Assembly (NCBI RefSeq): GCF_040939785.1
Contig: NZ_CP162553.1
Span: 1,054,001-1,118,000, forward strand
DNA: 64,000 bases
Direction: 5' to 3'
Source of the DNA: Bradyrhizobium lupini
GTDB lineage: Bacteria; Pseudomonadota; Alphaproteobacteria; Rhizobiales; Xanthobacteraceae
The translations under genes were made by a program, and so were the position numbers. This document shows positions 9,191 to 18,540 of the stretch, one piece after another (positions within the stretch are counted from its first letter, which is position 1; each line of letters starts with the position of its first letter). The notes beneath the pieces are model-generated. The model was not told the origin of the DNA. It saw only the letters and a list, made by a program, of their open reading frames with translations, and ran no database searches.

Positions 9191-11548
9191 CTACCATTTG
9201 AATGCGGCCGAGAGTTCATAGGTGCGCGGTGCACCCAAGAGGATCTGGTCGGGATAGAACGGATCGCCCCAGATCGCATAGCGCTTGTCGGCGATGTTGC
9301 GCACCCGGAAAGTCAGGCGAGCCTGGTCGACCGCGTTGAACACCGTCTTCGGGATGTCGACGAAGGCATAGACGTCCGCGACAGTGTAGGCCTTCATCGT
9401 CACGACATTCGCATCGGTGTTGTAGCGGTCGCCGACGTGACGGCCGGTGACGCCGACTTCCACGGGCCACGGCGTGAAGAACCGATACGACGCTCCGGCA
9501 TTCGCCACGACGCGCGGCACGTTCGGCGGCGTGTTGCCGGAGAACGAGCCGCCGACAAAATTAAAGTCGGCGTAGCGCGCATCGACATAGGCGATGTTGC
9601 CCCAGAGACGCAGGGGACCGATCGGACGCACGGACGCGGCAAGCTCGACGCCCTTCGATTCCTGCCGTCCGGCAAGGTTGAGCTGCATGCCGCCGGCCGC
9701 GGCATAGACGTTCTTGCGCAGGATGTCGTAGGCCGAGAACGACCACTCCGCCCGGTTGTCCCAGAACAGGTGCTTGACGCCGGTCTCGTAGGTGCGCGCG
9801 GTGGTCAGGTTCAGCGGATCGGTCGGATTGAGCAGGAAGATGTTGTTGGCCGAGATGTCTGCGCCGGTGGCGTATTGGCTGAAAAAGGTCAGGCCCGGTA
9901 CGGCTTCCCAGGTGTAGCCGATACGGCCCGTGGTCGGGACCCAGGATTGCGAGAACGGGAAGTTCGCCTTCTCCAGACCGAACTTGTCGGTCGAATTGCG
10001 GTCGAGCCCGATATGCTCGACGCGCAGGCCGCCGACCAGCGCAAAGGTCCGTGTCAACTTCAACCGGTCCTCGAACGACAGCGCCTCATTGTCGATGCGC
10101 GCGGTCTGCTGCTGAATGGTGAGCAGGCCGTAATAGCCGCGAGGCGGATCGACCAGCGGAATGGAATCGCCGGGGAAATTTGCGGCGCCCGGCCTCACGA
10201 AATCAAGGTAGCTTGAGGAAAGCGTCGTGACCAAACGGTTGTCAAAGCCGGCGATATTCGCGTCCCAGATCAAATCGGTGACGTTGCCGACCAAGCGTTG
10301 GCTGTGCGCGACATAGAAGCGCTCACGATCGACCATGTTGGTCCCGGAATTGAACGCCTCGATCTCATTGTTGAACCATGTGCGCTCAGCTCCGTAAGCA
10401 TAGGCTTGACTTTTCAGCGTCAGGTCGGGCGCCAGATTCAGCTCGAAACCGCCGCGCAGCCACACCTCCTTCGCTACGTTCCTGTTGTCGAGGACGTTGT
10501 AGTTAGTATTGAAGGTGCGGTCGTCGATCGTGACGGCACCGAGATCGGTTTTGTTGTAGTTCGAGACGTAATTGCCGGAAACGATCCCCGTCGTCGCATG
10601 CGAGCCGCTGAAGGCAATCGGCACCAGCGGCGCACCCCAATAGGCTTTCGAGCGATCTTCCCGATACTCGATCGCGCCCCAGACCTTGAGGCTGTCGGAG
10701 ATGCGGTAGTTGAGCTGGCCGGAGACATCGAGCGTCTTGGTGTTGGTGTCGTCGGCAAAGCCGTTGAGCGAGGAACGGCTGACGTCGAAGCGGTAGTCCA
10801 GCCCCTGCACATTGGTGCTGCCGCCCGAGCCGTAATGCGCCCGGAACGAGTTCAGCGAGTCCCAGGAGAAATCCGCCTCGTTCCGGATCGGACCGGTGTG
10901 CGGCTGCTTGGTGACGAAGTTGATCGCGCCGCCGGCGGCGCCCTCGCCTGACATCAGTGATGCCGGACCCTTCAGGAATTCGACAGCCTCCAGATTGGCC
11001 GTGTCCATGATCCGCGAGGTCATGTTCTGCGGACCGATCTTGATGCCGTTGTAGAGCGTGTTGATCTGGCTGTTGGTGAAGCCGCGCATGGAGAAAGCCG
11101 AAGGCTCGGCCGGATTGTCGCCGGCTGTGACGCCCACCGCTCCCTGCGCGACGTCGGAGACTGTGCGGTAGCCCTGCTCGCGCATGGTTGCGGCCGAGAT
11201 CACCTCCACGGTCGCGGGTGTTTCTCGCACGGTCAGGCCGAGGCGCGAAGCGCTTTCGGCGACGGCATTGGTGTTGAGCGGCGTCTGTGCCGCCGTGGTC
11301 GGCACGACGGGCTTGGGCACTGCGGATGCAGTCCCCGGCCGGCGCGCTGCTGCGCGGCGTGAGCTCTGCGCGTCCCGTCCGGCCGGGCTGGACTGCCTGC
11401 GGGATTGTGGCGCCGACACCTCGACGGGCGGCAGTGGCTCGCGGGCCTGCTGCGCCAAGGCCGCTGGCATGTCGATGGCGACGAAAGATGTGAGAGCGGC
11501 GGATGCCAGTAGGAAACGGCGTGGTCGTACGATACGAAGGGAATACAC
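9191..11548 (-). CDS. TonB-dependent receptor, siderophore-receptor type, under B12 riboswitch
   Basis: A 785-residue outer-membrane receptor. A signal peptide ends at PAALA (about residue 32). The plug domain includes SAFSMRGFTNSQINTLYNG and VEFLKGPASLMSGEGAAGGA, and the barrel ends in the expected aromatic residue (AAFKW). The start is GTG at 11548 with GAGGT nine bases upstream. By sequence it resembles siderophore receptors rather than short BtuB receptors. However, a cobalamin riboswitch occupies its leader, so B12 represses it. It therefore probably imports a corrinoid, or cobalt bound to a chelator. The PepSY gene follows 11 bp downstream. Confidence 0.88.
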   Translation of the reverse strand: MYSLRIVRPRRFLLASAALTSFVAIDMPAALAQQAREPLPPVEVSAPQSRRQSSPAGRDAQSSRRAAARRPGTASAVPKPVVPTTAAQTPLNTNAVAESASRLGLTVRETPATVEVISAATMREQGYRTVSDVAQGAVGVTAGDNPAEPSAFSMRGFTNSQINTLYNGIKIGPQNMTSRIMDTANLEAVEFLKGPASLMSGEGAAGGAINFVTKQPHTGPIRNEADFSWDSLNSFRAHYGSGGSTNVQGLDYRFDVSRSSLNGFADDTNTKTLDVSGQLNYRISDSLKVWGAIEYREDRSKAYWGAPLVPIAFSGSHATTGIVSGNYVSNYNKTDLGAVTIDDRTFNTNYNVLDNRNVAKEVWLRGGFELNLAPDLTLKSQAYAYGAERTWFNNEIEAFNSGTNMVDRERFYVAHSQRLVGNVTDLIWDANIAGFDNRLVTTLSSSYLDFVRPGAANFPGDSIPLVDPPRGYYGLLTIQQQTARIDNEALSFEDRLKLTRTFALVGGLRVEHIGLDRNSTDKFGLEKANFPFSQSWVPTTGRIGYTWEAVPGLTFFSQYATGADISANNIFLLNPTDPLNLTTARTYETGVKHLFWDNRAEWSFSAYDILRKNVYAAAGGMQLNLAGRQESKGVELAASVRPIGPLRLWGNIAYVDARYADFNFVGGSFSGNTPPNVPRVVANAGASYRFFTPWPVEVGVTGRHVGDRYNTDANVVTMKAYTVADVYAFVDIPKTVFNAVDQARLTFRVRNIADKRYAIWGDPFYPDQILLGAPRTYELSAAFKW

Positions 11549-11659
11549 GGTCTTGGACCTCGGAGTGACGTCAGTGGCACGTCACCGCGAACCAGGGTCC
11601 CATCGTCCGGCTTGCAGCCTTCCGATGAAGCCGAATGTCTGTACTCCCCGACCGACATC

Positions 11660-11856
11660 TTCGCGTGTGACCACGGCTGACGGCAGGTCTCCTGGCTTGC
11701 GGGTCAGTACCTTGCATCGCCTTCCCGGGACCGAGATACCCAGTGGCTCGTGACGCAAGATCCGCCGCTTACAGTTGCGGGGGCAGCCACGGCATTGGGG
11801 ACAACGTCCCCGCACCGCATTCCCTTTTCATCCCCTCTCGGGGAAACCGTCGCGAG
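11660..11856 (-). promoter_or_regulatory. Cobalamin riboswitch 1 (TonB receptor leader)
   Basis: Read on the minus strand the region has the ordered conserved blocks of the adenosylcobalamin aptamer: GATGAAAAGGGAATGCGGTG, then GCCCCCGCAACTGTAAGCGG, then GAGCCACTGG, then CCCGGGAAGGC, and the B12 box AAGCCAGGAGACCTGCC near 11681-11701. It ends about 110 nt before the GTG of the TonB receptor. Cobalamin binding would reduce receptor expression. Edges are approximate. Confidence 0.93.
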
Positions 11857-11886
11857 CATCTAGGATTACGATCCAGACAGAGTCAA
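11857..11886 (-). promoter_or_regulatory. Candidate promoter of the riboswitch/TonB receptor transcript
   Basis: On the minus strand TTGACT (11886-11881) is followed after 18 nt by TAGATG (11862-11857). Initiation a few bases downstream would place the RNA 5' end at the first paired bases of the cobalamin aptamer. The fit in position is the main support; the -10 element is weak. Confidence 0.45.
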
Positions 11887-11938
11887 TGTGCCAGTTGCGG
11901 CGCTATTGCCACAACGACCAGTTTCCTTGGAGAAAAGC

Positions 11939-12511
11939 ATGGAAGGCGAGACCTTCCTCTGGCTGATACGGCACGCGCCCGTCGATGGCGTTTCGGGGAT
12001 CATCCATGCAGCCGACGCGCCGGCCGATCTCGGTGCTCGCGCGCAGCTGGAGGCGCTGCGCCAGCGCTTGCCGCGGGACGCCGCGAGCTATGCGAGCCCG
12101 TCGCGGCGCACCGTCGAAACGGCCCGCGCGCTGGGACTCGAGCCGCTGCAGCTGGACGAATTCAGCGAGCAAGACTTTGGCGACTGGACCGGCCGTCGGC
12201 ATGACGAACTCGCCGCGACCGGTGGCGAGGCCTATGCACGGTTCTGGAGCGATCTGGCGCGCGGACGGCCGCCCGGCGGCGAAAGCTTTGAGGAACAGGT
12301 CGCGCGGGTCCGCCTGGGTTTGTCGAAGATCGGCACCGGGGCCGCAACGCTCGTCGTGCATTCCGGCACGATCCGGGCGGCGCTGTGCATCGCGCTCGAC
12401 CTGACGCCACAAGCGGCCCTGCGCTTCATGATCGATCCGCTGTCGCTGACCAGGATTGACCGGCTCGCGACCGGCTGGCGCGTCGTCTCCGTCAATCAGC
12501 GGACGATTTGA
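11939..12511 (+). CDS. Histidine phosphatase family protein, probable alpha-ribazole phosphatase
   Basis: A 190-residue phosphoglycerate-mutase-type phosphatase. The catalytic motif IRHAP (His12) is followed by SPSRRTVETA, the acid/base region DEFSEQDFGDWTG and the second histidine in LVVHSGTIRA. The ATG at 11939 has GGAGA seven bases upstream. It is convergent with cobT, and the stops abut as TGA|TCA. CobC of Salmonella, in the same family, removes phosphate from alpha-ribazole 5'-phosphate, the CobT product, so that role is likely. Note that rhizobial CobC is a different protein. The family is broad, so activity is inferred from context. Confidence 0.75.
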   Translation: MEGETFLWLIRHAPVDGVSGIIHAADAPADLGARAQLEALRQRLPRDAASYASPSRRTVETARALGLEPLQLDEFSEQDFGDWTGRRHDELAATGGEAYARFWSDLARGRPPGGESFEEQVARVRLGLSKIGTGAATLVVHSGTIRAALCIALDLTPQAALRFMIDPLSLTRIDRLATGWRVVSVNQRTI

Positions 12512-13564
12512 TCAGGCCGGACGATCAGGCACATTGGCCTGCGCAAAGGTCGCCATGCCGTTGTGGAGCGCGCAGGCCGACCGCACCAGCGGCAGCGCGA
12601 TGGCCGCGCCCGATCCTTCGCCGAGCCTGAGATCCAGGCTGATCAGCGGCTGCACGTTCAGCGCGCGCAGCACCAGCCGATGCCCCTGCTCCGCCGACTG
12701 GTGCGAGGCCAGCAGGGACAGCTGGCACGAAGGGTTGAGCCGCACCGCCGCCAGCGCCGCGACCGACACGATGAAGCCGTCGATCAACACGGGGATGCGG
12801 TGCTGTGCAGCCGCGATAACGGCACCGCAGATGGCGGCGATCTCGAGACCGCCGACGGCGCACAGGATCTTTTCGGGCGCAGCGCCCGCAATGTCATGGC
12901 GTGCGATTGCAGCGTCGATCACCCGCGCCTTGTGCACACGGCCGGCCGCGTCGATGCCGGTACCGCTGCCCGCGATCTCCGCGGCGCTCACGCCGAGCAA
13001 GCCGGCCGCGATCGCCGCCGATGTCGTGGTGTTGCCGATGCCCATCTCGCCGAAGATCAGAAGATCGGGCTGCCCGGCCTGTGCGCGCGTCACCGCACGT
13101 CGGCCGGCTTCGAACGCAAATGCCAGCTCCGTGGGGGTGAGCGCAGCTTCGACGCTGAAATCGCGCGTACCGCTGCGCGGCTTGTCGGTCATGATTCCAG
13201 CCATCTCCCCCTGCGCCAGCGTGCCGGCGTCGACGACCTCCAGGCTGGAGCCCAGCTCACGCGCGAGCACCGAGATTGCGGCACCGCCGGAGGCAAAGTT
13301 CGCCAGCATCGCGATGGTCACTTCCTGCGGATAGGCCGAGACGCCCTGCGCGACGATGCCGTGATCGCCGGCGAAGATGATGATCGGCACCCGCGCCGCG
13401 CGCGGCTGCTCGGTTGCTTGCAGGCCCGCAAGCTCGATCGCGAGCTGCTCGAGCCGGCCGAGCGCGCCGGTCGGTTTCGTCAGTTGCGCCTGCCGCGCCA
13501 CCGCCGCCTCGCGGTGGACTGCGGAGATATCGGGGCATTGTTGGGTGACCCATTCGGGGAGCAT
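12512..13564 (-). CDS. cobT: Nicotinate-nucleotide--dimethylbenzimidazole phosphoribosyltransferase
   Basis: A 350-residue CobT-family enzyme (CobU in the P. denitrificans scheme). It transfers phosphoribose from nicotinate mononucleotide to 5,6-dimethylbenzimidazole, giving alpha-ribazole phosphate for the lower ligand. Seen motifs: IIIFAGDHGIVAQGVSAYP, GEMGIGNTTTSAAI for NaMN binding, and LRLGEGSGAAIALPL, which holds the catalytic glutamate near the C-terminus. Length is typical. It lies 15 bp downstream of cobF, last in the riboswitch-2 unit. Its substrate comes from BluB, encoded 21 kb away. Confidence 0.95.
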   Translation of the reverse strand: MLPEWVTQQCPDISAVHREAAVARQAQLTKPTGALGRLEQLAIELAGLQATEQPRAARVPIIIFAGDHGIVAQGVSAYPQEVTIAMLANFASGGAAISVLARELGSSLEVVDAGTLAQGEMAGIMTDKPRSGTRDFSVEAALTPTELAFAFEAGRRAVTRAQAGQPDLLIFGEMGIGNTTTSAAIAAGLLGVSAAEIAGSGTGIDAAGRVHKARVIDAAIARHDIAGAAPEKILCAVGGLEIAAICGAVIAAAQHRIPVLIDGFIVSVAALAAVRLNPSCQLSLLASHQSAEQGHRLVLRALNVQPLISLDLRLGEGSGAAIALPLVRSACALHNGMATFAQANVPDRPA

Positions 13565-13579
13565 GCTGCCTCGCTTGCC

Positions 13580-14329
13580 TTACGGCCTGCGCTTGAGGAT
13601 GTAACTGTCCATGATCCAGCCGTGCCGTTCGCGCGCCTCTTGCCGCACGGCGACGATGCGCGGGCCGATCTCGGCCAGCGCGCCGGACATCACGATCTGA
13701 TCGGGCATGCCGAGATAGGCCCCCCACCAGATGTGCAGGCCCGCCGGATCAAGCGACTGGAATGCCGTGCCGCCGTCGAGCATCACCACCACGGTGTCGA
13801 CACCTGCCGGCCAACCGCCATCGCGCAAGCGGCGTCCGGTCGTGATCAGAAACGGCTCGCCGATGTCGTTGAGCGGCATCGCATGCGCCGCGCACAGCGT
13901 CTGGATCGAGGTGATGCCGGGCACGACTTCGATTGTCGGCAAGGGATCGAGCCGCCGCGCGATACGCAGCGAGGAATCGTAAAGCGAGGGATCGCCCCAG
14001 ATCAACAGCGCGACCTTGCCTTCGCCTTCGAGATGATCCCCGATCGTCTGCGACCAGACGGCGGCCACGGCATCATGCCAATCGTCCACGCCCTTGCGAT
14101 AGTCCGCTTCAGCGGCGTCCCGCACGGGCAGATCGAACTCGGCAATACGCGTCCTGTCGCTGGTGAGCGCATCCGCGCAGATCGTCCGCCTGAGATCGGC
14201 GAGATCGGATTTTGTAGTCCCCTTGCGCGGGATCAGGACGAGATCGGCCGCGTTGATGGCAGTAATCGCGGCGCGCGTCAGCTGCTCGGGATCGCCGCAA
14301 CCGATGCCTATCAGAGAGAGCGTGAGCAT
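13580..14329 (-). CDS. cobF: Precorrin-6A synthase (deacetylating)
   Basis: A 249-residue tetrapyrrole methylase. The N-terminal SAM-binding loop reads LIGIGCGDPEQLTRAA, with PRKGTTKSDLADLRR next, as in CobF. ALLIWGDPSLYDS and EVVPGITSIQTLCA are the further methylase blocks. CobF adds the C1 methyl to precorrin-5 with loss of acetate, a step specific to the aerobic pathway. It lies 45 bp after the CbiM-like gene and 15 bp before cobT, separated from the main cob gene string by riboswitch 2. Confidence 0.93.
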   Translation of the reverse strand: MLTLSLIGIGCGDPEQLTRAAITAINAADLVLIPRKGTTKSDLADLRRTICADALTSDRTRIAEFDLPVRDAAEADYRKGVDDWHDAVAAVWSQTIGDHLEGEGKVALLIWGDPSLYDSSLRIARRLDPLPTIEVVPGITSIQTLCAAHAMPLNDIGEPFLITTGRRLRDGGWPAGVDTVVVMLDGGTAFQSLDPAGLHIWWGAYLGMPDQIVMSGALAEIGPRIVAVRQEARERHGWIMDSYILKRRP

Positions 14330-14374
14330 CGTGGCTGCGAAGGGCGGCCATCATGGCCGCCCGTTCGCTTGTCT

Positions 14375-15052
14375 CTAGGCCGCGTTGTGCAAACGCGGCG
14401 TGACGAGGCCGGGCGCGGTGACGCCGCGCAACGACTTCGCCAGCGCGAGCACGCCGAGATCGGCGAGCGGCTCGATCACGATGACCAGCGCATAGGACGC
14501 CGCGAAGGTCGCGATGTTGGCGAGGTTGGTCGCGCCGAAGCCGGAGCCATAAATCGCCCAGAACGCCACCCAGGCGATGACGCCCGCCTGATAGGTCGTC
14601 GAAAGCGCCAGCGCCTGGCGGTACTTCAGATCGACATAGGCCGTGTTGCTCGAAATGATCCGCGTGGCGATCGCCTGGATTCCGAACAGCGGCACCAATA
14701 GCGTGGTGACGTTCATGCCATATTGCGGCAGGTCGGGCGGCTCGAAGAAGATGCCCTGGAACAGCAGGCCAAACGCGAGGCCGAAGGCCGCAGGCGCCGC
14801 GCCAAACAGCAGGAACAAGGTCGAGCCGAGGATGAAGTGCACTTCGGAGACGCCGACCGGGAAGTGCGGCAGGATCTCGAAGAAGATAAACACAAGTCCC
14901 GTGGTGGCGAGCGTCCGCGCCGCGAACGACGTGATGCCCTGCTCGCGCACGGTCTCAGCCGCGAGCTTCAGGGCAACACCGCCGACAGCGATGCCGGTTG
15001 CGTAACTCAATACGAGCTTGGCGTCCGAGACTAGTCCGGGTTCGATATGCAT
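14375..15052 (-). CDS. Lone CbiM-like energy-coupling-factor permease (probable cobalt uptake)
   Basis: A 225-residue hydrophobic protein of the CbiM/NikM S-component family. It begins MHIEPG with no signal extension; in CbiM/NikM the free N-terminal Met-His binds Co or Ni, and His72 in VSEVHFILGST aligns with the family's third ligand. At least six membrane helices are apparent. No cbiN, cbiQ or cbiO lies in the window, so it may work alone or with distant partners. It follows a cobalamin riboswitch by about 50 nt and precedes cobF and cobT. Cobalt rather than nickel is favoured by that control. Confidence 0.75.
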   Translation of the reverse strand: MHIEPGLVSDAKLVLSYATGIAVGGVALKLAAETVREQGITSFAARTLATTGLVFIFFEILPHFPVGVSEVHFILGSTLFLLFGAAPAAFGLAFGLLFQGIFFEPPDLPQYGMNVTTLLVPLFGIQAIATRIISSNTAYVDLKYRQALALSTTYQAGVIAWVAFWAIYGSGFGATNLANIATFAASYALVIVIEPLADLGVLALAKSLRGVTAPGLVTPRLHNAA

Positions 15053-15102
15053 GGCTCAGATCCTTCTTGCCGTCACACCCGACGGCCTTGGCCTCAAAAC
15101 AT

Positions 15103-15292
15103 GCACGGCCGGTCTCCTGGCTCGCGGTTCACTGGGAGTCTCCGGCCTTCCCGGGCCTCGCGGCCCAGTGGCTGATCGAAGTCCCTCACCGCTTACAGTC
15201 GCGGGGGCGGCTGGGGTTTTGGGCGCCGCAACTGGGTCCGCCCATCCCCATTCCCGATTATGCTCCGGCGCTTTGCGCCGCGTCGAGCACCA
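15103..15292 (-). promoter_or_regulatory. Cobalamin riboswitch 2 (CbiM-like/cobF/cobT leader)
   Basis: Minus-strand blocks are ATCGGGAATGGGG, then GCCCCCGCGACTGTAAGCGG, then CAGCCACTGGGC, then CCCGGGAAGGCC, then the B12 box GAGCCAGGAGACCGGCC near 15108-15125. The 5' stem GGCGCAAAGCGCC is at 15267-15279. It fills the gap between cobA and the CbiM-like gene. A TTGACG at 15331-15326 on the same strand could be a -35, though the -10 is poor. Edges are approximate. Confidence 0.92.
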
Positions 15293-15354
15293 TGCGTCTC
15301 CTGTGTGCCTCTTTCGCCGGCCGGGCGTCAAGGGGCGACGGGCGGACGAGGCGG

Positions 15355-16086
15355 TCATGACGGATAATTCCCCGCCAGCGCGCCGAACAGGATGACGGCC
15401 GCCGTGGAGGCCGCTCCGCCCCGCGCAAGCTGCTCAGCAAGTTCCGAAATGGTGGTGCGGACCAGCCGCTCATCGGGACGGCCGAGCGATTCGGCAAACA
15501 ACGCCGGCGTGGTTGGGGCGAGCCCGTGCTCGATCAATTTGACGACCAACGCCGGAAACGTCCGCCGGCCCATATAGACCACGGTTGTCGCCTCCGGATC
15601 GGCCAGCGCCGCCCAATTGAGATCTGGCGGCAGCTCGCCGGTGACGTCCGCCCCGGTCACGAACTGCACGCGGCGCGAGGTGTGACGCCGGGTCAGCGGA
15701 ATGCCGGCTTGCGCGGCGGCGACACAGGCCGAGGTGACGCCGGGAATGATCTCGTAGCCGATGCCCGCTTCGCGCAGCGTCTCGAGCTCCTCCTCAAGCC
15801 GGCCAAAGATGCCGGCATCGCCCGACTTCAATCGCACCACGCGCGCGCCTGTCACGGCATAGTCGACCAGCAGGCGGTTGACATGGTGCTGCTTGGTCGA
15901 GGCCCGCCCTGCCCGCTTTCCCACCGCGACGAGATTGGCGCCGGGCCGGGCCAGATCGAGGATCGCGCCTGAAGCAAGATCGTCATAGAGCACAACGTCG
16001 GCCTCGCGCAGCCGCGCTGCACCCTTGAGCGTGAGCAGCTCGGGATCGCCGGGCCCGGCGGAGACAAAGGAGACAAAACCGCTCAC
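15355..16086 (-). CDS. cobA: Uroporphyrinogen-III C-methyltransferase
   Basis: A 243-residue SAM-dependent methylase that converts uroporphyrinogen III to precorrin-2, the branch point to cobalamin and siroheme. Motifs: VSAGPGDPELLTLKGAARL, VVRLKSGDAGIFGRLEEE and PGVTSACVAAAQAGIPLTRR. There is no CysG dehydrogenase domain, so it is the dedicated CobA form. The ATG overlaps the cobB stop (ATGA, 16083-16086). It ends the long minus-strand cob unit; riboswitch 2 follows. Confidence 0.95.
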   Translation of the reverse strand: MSGFVSFVSAGPGDPELLTLKGAARLREADVVLYDDLASGAILDLARPGANLVAVGKRAGRASTKQHHVNRLLVDYAVTGARVVRLKSGDAGIFGRLEEELETLREAGIGYEIIPGVTSACVAAAQAGIPLTRRHTSRRVQFVTGADVTGELPPDLNWAALADPEATTVVYMGRRTFPALVVKLIEHGLAPTTPALFAESLGRPDERLVRTTISELAEQLARGGAASTAAVILFGALAGNYPS

Positions 16087-17396
16087 CGGTCCTCCGCGAT
16101 CAGATGGAAGAACGTGCCGGTGGCTTGTCCCCGCCGCGAGCCGGTCTCGGCAATGACCGCACCTGTCGCGTCGTGCACGACCGCCAGCGCCGTGTCGGGC
16201 TGCGCGACTATGGTCGAATAGTGGAATTCATGGCCACGCAGGCGTGCACCCGCCTGATGACCCGGCATCGGCGCGGCGAGCTCGGCCAGACGATAGCCCA
16301 GATGCATGCGGCGCTTGGCAAAGCTCGTCTCCAGGCCGAGCAGGCCCGTCATCTCGTGGCTGATGCCATCGGCGTCGGTCAAAGCGGTGCCCAGCACCAT
16401 ATAGCCCCCGCATTCGCCGTGCACCGGGCGCGTCTCGGCGAAGGCGCGCAATCCGCTGCGGAAGCGCGCATTGGCAGCGATCCTGCCGGCCTGCAGCTCG
16501 GGATAGCCGCCAGGCAGCCAGCACACATCGGCGACCGGATCAGGGGCTTCATCGGCGAGCGGCGAGAATGTCGAGATCTCCGCACCCGCCGCGCGCCACG
16601 CTTCCAGCATGTGCGGATAGACGAAGGAGAACGCGGCATCACGGGCAAGCGCAATGCGCTGGCCGGGCGGCGTCACGTTGACGCCGCTTGCGGCAGGTTG
16701 CGGCGACCAGGTGGCCGCCGAACGCAGCACCGCGTCGAGATCGACATGCTCGGCAACGAAGCGCGCGGCCTCGTCGATCAGCTTGCCGATTTCCGCCTGC
16801 TCCTCGGCCTGCACCAGTCCGAGATGCCGCTTCGGCAGGCTGATCTCGGCATGGCGCGGCAGCGCGCCGAATACGGCGATGCCGGCATCCAGCAGCGCGC
16901 GCCGCACGAGGGCTTCGTGGCGCGGGCTCGCAACGCGATTGAGCACGACGCCTGCAAGGCGCACACCGGGGCGGTAGTCGCGAAGGCCCGCCGCGATCGC
17001 GGCCGCCGTTTGTGCCTGTCCTGAGGGATCGATCACCAGCAGCACCGGCCAGTCCAGCATCTCCGCGATGTCGGCGGTCGCCCCGGTGCCGCAGACGCCA
17101 CGCGCGGCGACGCCGTCGAACAGACCCATCGAGCCTTCGGCCAGCACGACATCGGCGTCAATGCCGCGACTGACGAGATGCGAGATTGTCCCGCGATCCA
17201 TCGCCCAACTGTCGACATTGACCGAGGCGCGTCCCGTCGCGGCGGCATGAAACGCGGGATCGATGTAATCGGGGCCGCTCTTGAAGCACTGCACCCGCAA
17301 TCCGCTGTTGCGCCAGGCGCGAGCAAGCGCCAGCGTCAGTGTGGTCTTGCCGACGCCGGAGGCCGGCGCGGAGATAACGAGCCCTGCCGCCATCAC
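16083..17396 (-). CDS. cobB: Hydrogenobyrinic acid a,c-diamide synthase
   Basis: A 437-residue glutamine amidotransferase with an N-terminal dethiobiotin-synthetase-like P-loop domain ([17 protein letters not shown]) and a C-terminal class I glutaminase domain with the nucleophile Cys in [12 protein letters not shown]. It amidates the a and c side chains of hydrogenobyrinate using ATP and glutamine. Length matches the family. It is coupled by ATGA to cobM upstream (17393-17396) and to cobA downstream. Confidence 0.95.
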   Translation of the reverse strand: MMAAGLVISAPASGVGKTTLTLALARAWRNSGLRVQCFKSGPDYIDPAFHAAATGRASVNVDSWAMDRGTISHLVSRGIDADVVLAEGSMGLFDGVAARGVCGTGATADIAEMLDWPVLLVIDPSGQAQTAAAIAAGLRDYRPGVRLAGVVLNRVASPRHEALVRRALLDAGIAVFGALPRHAEISLPKRHLGLVQAEEQAEIGKLIDEAARFVAEHVDLDAVLRSAATWSPQPAASGVNVTPPGQRIALARDAAFSFVYPHMLEAWRAAGAEISTFSPLADEAPDPVADVCWLPGGYPELQAGRIAANARFRSGLRAFAETRPVHGECGGYMVLGTALTDADGISHEMTGLLGLETSFAKRRMHLGYRLAELAAPMPGHQAGARLRGHEFHYSTIVAQPDTALAVVHDATGAVIAETGSRRGQATGTFFHLIAEDR

Positions 17397-18175
17397 GACA
17401 CCTCCGGAAAGCGCGGCTCGGCGCCGACCGGCCGATAGCGGCGGTCATAGTCGGCAGCATAGAGACGGCTCTCGGAAAAATCCGCCGAGCCCAGCGTCTT
17501 GCCGACCAGGATCAACGCGGTGCGCTCCATCTCGCCCCCGACCGCAGCGTCGAGTGTTGCGAGCGTGGCGCGGATGATGCGCTGCTCGGGCCAGCTCGCA
17601 CGCCAGACGATCGCGACCGGGCAATCCGCGCCATAATGCGGCGTCAGCTCAGCGAAGACCTTGTCGAGCAGATGAATCGACAGATGGATGGCGAGCACCG
17701 CGCCGGTGGCGGCGAAGGCGGCAAGCTTCTCGCCTTCGGGCATCGCGCTGGCGCGGCCCGGCGTGCGCGTCAGCACCACGGTCTGGGCAAGGCCGGGCAG
17801 CGTCAGCTCGGCCTCCAGCGCAGCCGCGGCGGCCGAGAAAGAGGGAACGCCGGGCGTGACCGTGTAGGGAATGTCGAGCGTGCGCAGGCGGCGGAGCTGT
17901 TCGCCCATCGCCGACCAGATCGAGAGATCACCGGAATGCAGCCGCGCAACGTCCTTGCCATCGGCATGGGCGGCGGCGATCTCCGCGACGATCTCATCGA
18001 GCGACAGCGGCGCGGTGTTGACGATCCGCGCCCCGGGCGGGCAATGCGCCAAGACGCCCTCGGGCACAAGTGAGCCAGCATAGAGGCAGACCGGACAGGC
18101 GGCGATGAGATCGCGGCCGCGCAACGTCAGCAAGTCAGGAGCGCCTGGCCCTGCCCCGATGAAATGCACCGTCAT
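17393..18175 (-). CDS. cobM: Precorrin-4 C11-methyltransferase
   Basis: A 260-residue methylase: [19 protein letters not shown] at the start, then [20 protein letters not shown] and [17 protein letters not shown]. It adds the C11 methyl to precorrin-4. The ATG at 18175 overlaps the cobE stop as ATGA. A longer open frame runs upstream, but it lies inside cobE and has no homologous features, so the shorter start is used. Confidence 0.94.
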   Translation of the reverse strand: MTVHFIGAGPGAPDLLTLRGRDLIAACPVCLYAGSLVPEGVLAHCPPGARIVNTAPLSLDEIVAEIAAAHADGKDVARLHSGDLSIWSAMGEQLRRLRTLDIPYTVTPGVPSFSAAAAALEAELTLPGLAQTVVLTRTPGRASAMPEGEKLAAFAATGAVLAIHLSIHLLDKVFAELTPHYGADCPVAIVWRASWPEQRIIRATLATLDAAVGGEMERTALILVGKTLGSADFSESRLYAADYDRRYRPVGAEPRFPEVS

Positions 18176-18540
18176 GCGCCGTCTCCTTCCGCGATCGCCG
18201 CGGTCGCGGTGCGATCCTGCGAGACCACCCGCGTCGCAATCAATCGCGCGCGAGGTCCGGCCGCTGCGAGCGCCGCCGCCTCGGCAACCGATCCCGTCCC
18301 GAACTTTTCCACGACGAGCTTTGACTGCGTCGGCGTGTCGATGCCAACAAGCACTTCGGCGGCAACCGCCTTGATCGGCAAGCCGCATTCGCGCGCGAGC
18401 TGCTTCAACACCTCCTCGTCGGCCTTATCGCTGACCGTCGCCACTGCTGCGAGGCCTTCGGGACCACCGGCCGCCAGAAGCGCCTCACGCAGCGAGGCCA
18501 GCGTGACGTCCCGCTTGAATCCGAGCCCGGCGACCTTCAT
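18172..18540 (-). CDS. cobE: CobE/CbiG C-terminal-domain protein
   Basis: A 122-residue protein matching CobE, the stand-alone form of the CbiG C-terminal domain. Seen features are [20 protein letters not shown] near the start and the end-region [20 protein letters not shown]. CobE is needed in aerobic cobalamin synthesis, but its exact role is not settled in the family. The ATG at 18540 makes an ATGA overlap with the cobL stop (18537-18540); an in-frame ATG at 18555 would add five residues. It sits between cobL and cobM in the coupled string. Confidence 0.85.
   Translation of the reverse strand: MKVAGLGFKRDVTLASLREALLAAGGPEGLAAVATVSDKADEEVLKQLARECGLPIKAVAAEVLVGIDTPTQSKLVVEKFGTGSVAEAAALAAAGPRARLIATRVVSQDRTATAAIAEGDGA

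Noticed and set aside
11939..12511. Assigning the rhizobial name cobC to the histidine phosphatase
   Set aside because: In rhizobial nomenclature CobC is the threonine-phosphate decarboxylase, encoded at 30807-31784; using the same symbol here would mislead.
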